From NCBI GenBank assembly GCA_030038885.1, contig JASHQY010000130.1, forward strand, positions 1 through 10,731: a stretch of DNA of 10,731 nucleotides. Reading direction: 5' to 3'. Positions within the stretch are counted from its first letter, which is position 1; every line of letters begins with the position of its first letter. Position numbers and translations under genes: made by a program. The DNA is from Thermoplasmata archaeon. Its GTDB lineage: Archaea > Thermoplasmatota > Thermoplasmata > Lutacidiplasmatales > UBA184. Below the pieces are notes generated by a model that saw only the letters and a list, made by a program, of their open reading frames with translations, was not told the origin of the DNA and ran no database searches. Positions 6,093 through 10,731 of the stretch are shown in pieces.

Positions 6093-7909
6093 TTGAGGAC
6101 GAACGTCACGACCAGCGAGCTCGTGAGGAGGAGCAGGAACGTCGCGACGACCATGTTCGTGAACATCGACAGGGTGTCGCCGAGCGAGGTCAAAAGCCGA
6201 GCGGTGAACCCGGGACCCAGCACCCGCACGCCGGGAACGGGTCGCGCGCCGAAGAACGTCTCCGCCGGCGCGAGATCGGCCTTCGCCCGCGCGAGCACGT
6301 CGGCGGCGTCGCGGGTCAGTGCGTCCAGCGAGCGGCGCTCCCCGATCGGGTTGATCCCGCCGTCGACCTCGTGGACGACGTGGTTGTCGGTCGTCAGGAC
6401 CTCGGCGCGGTCGACGATGCGCTCGAGCGCGCGCACGATCGGGTCGCGGAACCCGATCAGGAGGTTGTTCCCGTCGATCAGCACGTAGCCGGACGTGCGA
6501 CCCGCGGCCCGCACGACCAGCGCCCGGATCCCCTGGGGGCCGATCCCGCTCGTGCCGATGTCGTAATCCCCGTGGGTCGCCACGCCGACCTCGATCCCGC
6601 CCGGGACCGCCGCGGCGCGCGCCGCCGCGACCGCGGCCCGGGCGTCCGCGACCAGCTTCTCGGCCGTCGGCGTCCCGTAGGTGATGTCGCCCTTGCCCTC
6701 GACGTAGGAGTTGTGCGCGTCCACGAGCGCGAGCCGCACCGCCCCGTCCCGCCCGACCTCCCGCTCGATCCGGTCGCCGACGCTGAACGCGATGTCGTCC
6801 GTCGGCTGCGGCGCCTGGGTCATCACGACCAGCGCGACGTCCCCGAACACCTGGGCGCGGGCGAAGCTGCCCTCGTACGGCGAGACCAGCGGGCTCGCTC
6901 GGGCCTCCACGGGAGGGCCGAACGCGCGGAGGAGCTCCCGCCCCACCGCCCCGAACTTCTCGACCTCGCGTTCGCCCGGAAGGTCGAGGTCGTGGTCGGA
7001 CGGGGTGTGCGGCACGAGCACGGTGCCGGCGTCCGGCCCGAGCTGCTCCGAGAGCTTGCGCGGGAGGTCGCTCGCGCCGAGGGCGGCGAACGGCCCCGGA
7101 TGCACGGTCGGGAGCGCGACCGTCGCCCGGAGCCGGCCCTCCCGGGAGAACGCGAGCAGGCGGAACCAGAGGTCCGCCGGAAAGGCGAACTTGTCGAAGA
7201 ACCCCTCGAGCGCGCGCGTCGCGGCCGGGTCCCGGAGCCCGACGTGGTCGAGCAGCGGGCGGATGAGCGAGATCCCCGAGCTCTGGAACTCGCGGCGCAG
7301 GGGCCGGTCGGCCGCCCGGAGGAGCGCGACCGCGCAGAGGAAGCCGATCACGAGGAAGAACACGGTCGCGACGAGCTCGCGCACCGAGGGAGGCACGACG
7401 AGGAAGAGCCCGAGCAGGGCCAGGAGCGGCTGGAGCAGCGACACCGGCAGCGAGCGGCCGTGGCTCGCGCGCGAGAGCCCGAAGAGGCTCATCTGTCGGA
7501 ACCAGACCGCCGGACCCGCGAGGAACGCGCCCAGGAAGACGACGCCGGGGGTCTGGGCCGGCCAGATCATCTGCGCCCCCCGCCAGACGAGCGCGATCGG
7601 GAGCTCGATCAGCAGCACGAGCAGCGCGAGGAAGACCCCGCGGTGGAGCTCGAGCCGCCCTCCGAGCGCGCGGGCGAGCGGCGTCGTCCCGAACGCCGCG
7701 ACGATCGCCGGGACGAAGAACGCGAGGAAGAAGCCCTCCTCCGTCGAGCGGAGGTTCGGCCACCAGAGCACGATCGCGAGGACCGCGCTGAGCCCGGCGA
7801 TCCCCGCGATCGCGACCGGCAGGCTCGGCGCGCGGAAGATCAGGGTCCCGCGACGCACGGCCGCGGGGCCGGCGTCGCCGGCCGCCGCCGGCTCAGCGGC
7901 CCCGGCCAC
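6089..7909 (-). CDS. DUF2070 family membrane protein, function unknown
   Basis: I recognise this as the archaeal DUF2070 family, whose biochemical role is not established. The 606 residues have about six N-terminal membrane segments (near 32-50, 58-78, 91-109, 119-137, 153-173, 177-199), a soluble domain of about 380 residues, and a final segment at 583-604. The soluble part is rich in His/Asp motifs of a kind that bind metal: TVHPGPF (268-274), PHTPSDHDLDLP (300-311), VDAHNS (396-401), LIDGNN (477-482) and TTDNH (506-510). This suggests a membrane-anchored metal-dependent hydrolase or transferase, by inference only. The GTG start is supported by a full GGAGGT 5 nt upstream, inside the 17-bp overlap with the GGGP synthase end; GTG at 7858 is a weaker alternative. 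It overlaps the peptidase start as GTGA. Its place between enzymes of ether-lipid synthesis hints at a link to lipids or the cell envelope. Confidence 0.88.
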   Translation of the reverse strand: MAGAAEPAAAGDAGPAAVRRGTLIFRAPSLPVAIAGIAGLSAVLAIVLWWPNLRSTEEGFFLAFFVPAIVAAFGTTPLARALGGRLELHRGVFLALLVLLIELPIALVWRGAQMIWPAQTPGVVFLGAFLAGPAVWFRQMSLFGLSRASHGRSLPVSLLQPLLALLGLFLVVPPSVRELVATVFFLVIGFLCAVALLRAADRPLRREFQSSGISLIRPLLDHVGLRDPAATRALEGFFDKFAFPADLWFRLLAFSREGRLRATVALPTVHPGPFAALGASDLPRKLSEQLGPDAGTVLVPHTPSDHDLDLPGEREVEKFGAVGRELLRAFGPPVEARASPLVSPYEGSFARAQVFGDVALVVMTQAPQPTDDIAFSVGDRIEREVGRDGAVRLALVDAHNSYVEGKGDITYGTPTAEKLVADARAAVAAARAAAVPGGIEVGVATHGDYDIGTSGIGPQGIRALVVRAAGRTSGYVLIDGNNLLIGFRDPIVRALERIVDRAEVLTTDNHVVHEVDGGINPIGERRSLDALTRDAADVLARAKADLAPAETFFGARPVPGVRVLGPGFTARLLTSLGDTLSMFTNMVVATFLLLLTSSLVVTFVLK

Positions 7910-8660
7910 GGCGCACCTCCTCGAGGATCGCGCGGAACCCGCTCCCCAACCCCTCTTCCTCGGTGATCGTCCCGGTCACGAGCACCTGGGCGCCGGCCTC
8001 GAGGAGCGCGCGGGCTTCGGGCCCGGTGCGGATCCCCCCGCCGACCACGAGCGGGACCGACAGGACCGAACGAACGGCCGCCACCATCGCCGCCGGCACC
8101 GGAGCCGGCGCCCCGGACCCCGCCTCGAGGTACACGAACCGCATCCCGAGGAGCTCGGCGGCGAGGGCGAACCCGGCGGCGGAGGCGACGTCGTCGCGCG
8201 GGATCACGTCGACCTGCCCGACCTCGCCGACCCGCATGCCCGGGGCGATCACGAGGTACCCGAGCGGGATCGCCTCGAGCCCCATCGTCCGCACGGCCGG
8301 GGCCGCCCGCGCGTGGGTCCGGATCACGAGGTCCAGGTTGCGCGAGTTGAGGAGGCTCATGAACAGGACCGCGTCCGCCGCCGGCGTGAGCGAGGTCGCG
8401 CCCTCGGGGAAGATCACGACCGGCACGTCGACCGCCTGCTTGACCGCGGTCGCCGCCGCCGCCATGACCTCCCGCGAGATCCCGGTCGAGCCCCCGAGCA
8501 GGATCACGTCGCTCCCGAGGTCGACCGCCCCGCGGGCGATCCGGGCGGCCCTCGCCCCCGGCGACTTGTCGGGGTCGATCAGCGTCCCATGGACCGGACC
8601 GCGCGCGACGCGCTCGTGGAGGTATTCCTCCACCCGTCCGAAGCGGCGCGGGACCGTCAA
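7893..8660 (-). CDS. Geranylgeranylglyceryl phosphate synthase (GGGPS)
   Basis: GGGPS joins geranylgeranyl diphosphate to sn-glycerol-1-phosphate, forming the first ether bond and fixing the archaeal glycerol stereochemistry. The 255 residues form a TIM barrel with the family's motifs: GTLIDPDK (25-32, with the Mg-binding Asp), DVILLGGSTG (51-60), PVVIFPEGATSLTPAADA (80-97), FMSLLNSRN (100-108), EAIPLGYLVIAPG (129-141), the phosphate-binding YLEAGSGAP (177-185) and VVGGGIR (205-211), and TGTITEEEG (229-237). The form resembles the group II enzymes of Thermoplasmata and Methanothermobacter, though I cannot separate the groups by alignment here. The start is TTG, overlapping the upstream UbiA stop as TTGA; the next residues MTVPRRFGRVEEYL suit the family's short N-terminus. 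It overlaps DUF2070 by 17 bp. Its product is the direct substrate of the gene before it in the operon. Confidence 0.96.
   Translation of the reverse strand: MTVPRRFGRVEEYLHERVARGPVHGTLIDPDKSPGARAARIARGAVDLGSDVILLGGSTGISREVMAAAATAVKQAVDVPVVIFPEGATSLTPAADAVLFMSLLNSRNLDLVIRTHARAAPAVRTMGLEAIPLGYLVIAPGMRVGEVGQVDVIPRDDVASAAGFALAAELLGMRFVYLEAGSGAPAPVPAAMVAAVRSVLSVPLVVGGGIRTGPEARALLEAGAQVLVTGTITEEEGLGSGFRAILEEVRRGRGR
7915..7920 (-). promoter_or_regulatory. Strong Shine-Dalgarno site for the DUF2070 gene
   Basis: On the minus strand these bases read GGAGGT (GGAGGTG with the next base), a full match to the archaeal anti-SD. It lies 5 nt before the GTG at 7909, within the last codons of GGGP synthase. 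It is the strongest such site I saw in the operon. It supports 7909 over the later GTG at 7858, and marks the one junction that is a 17-bp rather than a 4-bp overlap. Confidence 0.75.
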
Positions 8661-9505
8661 CGGAACGCCACCGCCAGGAACGCGAACAGCGCGACCGTCA
8701 TCGCGACCTTGCTCATCGTCTGCTCCCAGTGGAGCCGGCCCGGGAGGTACGCGACCGACAGGACGAAGATCGCATCGGCCGCGAGGACCAGCCCGAGATA
8801 CATAATCCCGGCGAGGGAGGTCGGGGCGACGAACCAGAACACCGGCCAGACGCTGAGGGCGATCGCGATGCCGACCGCCGCGCGGGCGACCCCTCCGGCC
8901 GCCCGCAGCCCGCGGGCCTGCGGGAACGTGCGCCGCCCGACGTCGCCGCTCACGTCCTCCATATCCTTCGTCACCTCCCGGCTCAGCGAGGCGAAGAACG
9001 CCATCAGCGCGAAGGGGATCAGGAGGACCGCGTCCCCGGCGGCCGCGCCCCCGTAGAGGAAGACGAGGCCGGTCAACCCCGCGACGACCGCGTTGCCCGG
9101 GAGACCGATCGCCTTGAGCCGGAACTCGTAGCCGAGCATCGCGGCGAGCGCGACCGCGAGGATGATCCCGACGAGCGGGTAGACCAGGATCACGGGGAGG
9201 GCCAGTTCGATCCCGCCGACGAACAGCCCGATCGCGAGGATCCGCGCGCTCTGCATCGAGATCGCGCCGGTCACGAGCGGACGCTCCGGATGGTTCACGC
9301 GGTCGCCCTCGACGTCCTCGAGGTCGTTGAGCACGTTGCCGCCCGCGGTGACCAGGGCGGTCGATCCCGCCGCGAGCACGACCAGCGACCAGAACTCGAG
9401 CGATCCCGCGACCCCCAGGGCCTCGGCGACGAGTCCGCCAACGATCGTCCCCACGAACGAGACGCCGACGTTGCCCGCGCGCACGAGGCGCAGCGCCGGA
9501 TGCAC
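8657..9505 (-). CDS. Digeranylgeranylglyceryl phosphate synthase (UbiA prenyltransferase family)
   Basis: A membrane prenyltransferase that adds the second geranylgeranyl chain to GGGP, giving DGGGP. The 282 residues hold both Asp-rich motifs of the UbiA superfamily: NVLNDLEDVEGDRVNHPERP (57-76; D61, D64, D68) and SREVTKDMEDVSGD (175-188). About eight or nine hydrophobic helices surround them. The LVRAGNVGVSFVGTIVGGL start and REVTKDMEDVSGD match archaeal DGGGP synthases better than respiratory-quinone prenyltransferases, and the adjacent GGGPS supports this. I chose GTG at 9505 because it falls just before the first helix and gives the usual length of about 280. It also lies 28 nt after a TATA-like element, which suggests a leaderless mRNA. 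GTG at 9595 would add 30 residues (312 total) without family-like features and lies too close to the other TATA box. It is the first gene of the operon. Confidence 0.93.
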   Translation of the reverse strand: MHPALRLVRAGNVGVSFVGTIVGGLVAEALGVAGSLEFWSLVVLAAGSTALVTAGGNVLNDLEDVEGDRVNHPERPLVTGAISMQSARILAIGLFVGGIELALPVILVYPLVGIILAVALAAMLGYEFRLKAIGLPGNAVVAGLTGLVFLYGGAAAGDAVLLIPFALMAFFASLSREVTKDMEDVSGDVGRRTFPQARGLRAAGGVARAAVGIAIALSVWPVFWFVAPTSLAGIMYLGLVLAADAIFVLSVAYLPGRLHWEQTMSKVAMTVALFAFLAVAFR

Positions 9506-9530
9506 GGCGAGGGATGGCGGCGGGACGGGC

Positions 9531-9536
9531 TTAACG
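9531..9536 (-). promoter_or_regulatory. Predicted TATA-like promoter element of the lipid operon
   Basis: On the minus strand the region 9531-9549 reads CTTTCAACCAAATCGTTAA, an AT-rich island in very GC-rich DNA. CGTTAA at 9536-9531 is centred about 28 nt before the GTG at 9505, the spacing at which an archaeal TATA box would place transcription start on or beside the start codon. The match to TTTAWA is imperfect. A second TATA on this strand (9607-9602) could give an alternative start near 9579. Confidence 0.45.
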
Positions 9537-9585
9537 ATTTGGTTGAAAGCGGGCTCTGCCGCCGAGGTCGGGTACCTGGTTACGG

Positions 9586-9601
9586 CGCGGTGCACCCCGC
9601 G
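9586..9601. repeat. Inverted repeat next to the M16 TATA box, possible operator
   Basis: CGCGG (9586-9590) and CCGCG (9597-9601) form 5-bp inverted arms around a 6-bp spacer TGCACC. The 8-bp palindrome GGTGCACC overlaps them at 9589-9596. The element abuts the TATA box of the M16 gene on its upstream side, where the TFB recognition element or an activator would bind, and it lies in the divergent region shared with the lipid operon. GC-rich palindromes are common by chance in such a genome, so a regulatory role is speculative. Confidence 0.25.
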
Positions 9602-9607
9602 TTATAA
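9602..9607 (+). promoter_or_regulatory. TATA box of the M16 protease gene
   Basis: TTATAA stands out in GC-rich DNA, centred 27-28 nt before the ATG at 9632. In archaea that spacing puts transcription start at the start codon, so the mRNA is probably leaderless; no good ribosome binding site precedes the ATG, which fits. The hexamer is a perfect palindrome, so orientation depends on flanking bases. It could also serve the minus strand, with a start near 9579. Confidence 0.7.
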
Positions 9608-9631
9608 GGCCCCGCGATTCGCGAAGGGCGC

Positions 9632-10731
9632 ATGCCGATGCCCCGGGTTCCCCGGCCGCCGCTCGAGCGGCTCACGCTCGAGAACGGACTGCGCGTGGTG
9701 CTGGCGGCCCAGCCCGCGGCCCCGACCGCGAGCGTCTGGGTCTGGTATCGCGTCGGGTCGAAGAACGAGCATCCCGGGATCACCGGCGCCTCCCATTGGG
9801 TCGAGCACATGCTCTTCCAGGGGTCGCCGCGGTACGGCAAGGGTGAGATCGACCGTGCGATCGTGGGCGTCGGCGGGCAGCTCAACGCGTTCACCGACAC
9901 GGACTTCACGGCGTACTTCTCGACCGTGCCGCGCGAGCACCTCGCGGTCCCGCTCGACATCGAGTCGGACCGGATGACGCGGGCGCTGATCACCGACGCC
10001 GAGGTCCAGCGGGAGCGCACGGTCATCCACTCCGAGCGCGAGGGGAACGAGAACTGGCCCGAGTTCCGGGTCGAGGAGGAGCTCTACCAGCTCGCGTTCC
10101 GGGTCCACCCGTACCGGTGGGAGGTCCTCGGTCGGCGGGTGGACATCGAGCGTCTCACGCCCGACGCATTGCGGGAATACTACCACCGGTACTACGGGAC
10201 GCGCAACGCGGTCCTCGTGGTCGCGGGCGGGTTCGACCGCGCGGAGGTCGCGGCGGACGTCCGCCGCCGGTTCTCGCCGCTGCCCGCGACCGGGGGGTCG
10301 GTCGCCGTCGACGCGAGCGAGCCGGTCGCGCGAGGCGAGCGGCGCTCCGAGCTCTCCGGGCCCGGGACGACCCCCTACGTCGAGATCGGCTGGCGCTCGC
10401 CCGCGCTGCACGACCCCGAGACCCCCGCGACGATGGTGCTCGACACCGTGCTCGGCGGCGAGAGCCGCCTCTTCTCGGCCGGCTCGGGATGGGGACGGGC
10501 CGGCGAGCACCCCTCGGCCCGCCTGTACCGCGCGCTGGTCGACACCGGCCTCGCGGTGCGGGCGACCAGCGAGTGGCGCCCGCGCGAGTACCCGAGCCTC
10601 TTCACGATCCAGGCGCAGGCCGCCCCCGGGGTGAGCGCCGACCGCCTCGAGGAGGCGATCGACGGCGTGATCGAGCGGCTCTGCCGCACGGGACCGACCC
10701 GCACGGAGCTCGACGATCTCCGCGCCAAGGT
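9632..10731 (+). CDS. M16-family zinc metalloprotease (pitrilysin/processing-peptidase type), 3'-truncated
   Basis: The first 366 residues of a predicted zinc protease; the frame stays open to the right edge. The N-terminus (LERLTLENGLRVVLA, 11-25) is the standard M16 opening. The inverted zinc motif HXXEH is HWVEH (55-59), with the third ligand E135 (VIHSERE) 76 residues after H59, as the family requires. GGQLNAFTDTDFTAYF (81-96), HRYYGTRNAVLVVAGGF (185-201) and VLGGESRLF (273-281) confirm the fold through the second domain. Where most relatives read LGGG-SSRLY directly, here about 18 residues with Gly/Ser separate SRLF from SARLYRALV (295-303). No signal peptide is seen. ATG 9632 was chosen for its distance from the TATA box; ATG 9638 is two codons later. 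It is transcribed away from the lipid operon. M16 proteins often come in pairs, so a second copy may follow beyond the window. Confidence 0.93.
   Translation, partial: MPMPRVPRPPLERLTLENGLRVVLAAQPAAPTASVWVWYRVGSKNEHPGITGASHWVEHMLFQGSPRYGKGEIDRAIVGVGGQLNAFTDTDFTAYFSTVPREHLAVPLDIESDRMTRALITDAEVQRERTVIHSEREGNENWPEFRVEEELYQLAFRVHPYRWEVLGRRVDIERLTPDALREYYHRYYGTRNAVLVVAGGFDRAEVAADVRRRFSPLPATGGSVAVDASEPVARGERRSELSGPGTTPYVEIGWRSPALHDPETPATMVLDTVLGGESRLFSAGSGWGRAGEHPSARLYRALVDTGLAVRATSEWRPREYPSLFTIQAQAAPGVSADRLEEAIDGVIERLCRTGPTRTELDDLRAK

Noticed and set aside
4446..7763. Minus-strand 1105-codon open frame suggesting a giant M20 protein
   Set aside because: Only the part from 6092 down matches M20. 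The upstream part is a shadow frame inside the DUF2070 gene, Arg/Pro-rich and without family motifs. The GTGA overlap at 6089-6092 gives a natural start.
4524..9056. Several long plus-strand open frames (531-781 codons) opposite the lipid operon
   Set aside because: They have low-complexity, highly charged composition without conserved motifs and lie antisense to well-identified genes.
9505..9595. Longer form of the UbiA protein starting at GTG 9595
   Set aside because: The extra 30 residues precede the normal family start, contain no family motif and would place the start codon about 10 nt from the nearest TATA box and upstream of the closer promoter element.
9602..10510. Minus-strand open frame of 302 codons opposite the M16 gene
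   Set aside because: The M16 frame carries the exact zinc-ligand spacing and family motifs. The antisense frame has no family signature.

Overview
The window looks like chromosome from a high-GC (about 70% by eye) archaeon. Three enzymes of archaeal ether-lipid synthesis sit in one gene cluster (GGGP synthase, a UbiA-type DGGGP synthase, CDP-archaeol synthase). There is also a two-repeat tRNA-splicing endonuclease and a member of the archaeal membrane family DUF2070. Promoters look archaeal, with a TATA box 25-30 nt before the start codon, as expected for leaderless mRNAs. The two-repeat EndA and the GGGPS motifs favour a euryarchaeal or Thermoplasmatota-like lineage, but placement below that is a guess.

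Layout. (1) 2-2199, plus strand: an ABC exporter made of an ATPase cut by the left window edge and an ABC-2 permease with a large, sequon-rich outer domain, joined by an ATGA overlap. (2) 2200-2248: a convergent 49-bp gap with a strong hairpin. (3) 9505-2249, minus strand: a tightly packed seven-gene operon, in order of transcription DGGGP synthase, GGGP synthase, DUF2070 membrane protein, M20 metallopeptidase, CDP-archaeol synthase (carS), orotate phosphoribosyltransferase (pyrE) and tRNA-splicing endonuclease (endA). Four of its six junctions are 4-bp NTGA overlaps, one is a 17-bp overlap and one is a 9-bp gap. All seven starts are GTG or TTG. (4) 9506-9631: a divergent promoter region. (5) 9632 to the right edge, plus strand: an M16 zinc protease, cut by the window edge.

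Function. GGGP synthase makes the first ether bond of archaeal lipids, the UbiA protein the second, and CarS activates the product with CTP to give CDP-archaeol. These are three successive steps of one pathway. DUF2070 and the M20 protein lie between them with no established role. PyrE (UMP synthesis, upstream of CTP) and EndA end the operon. No RNA gene, CRISPR array, insertion sequence or phage gene was seen. The most interesting content is the uncharacterised DUF2070 protein, and to a lesser degree the enlarged M20 protein, inside the lipid operon. I did not find a clear new defence or mobile system.
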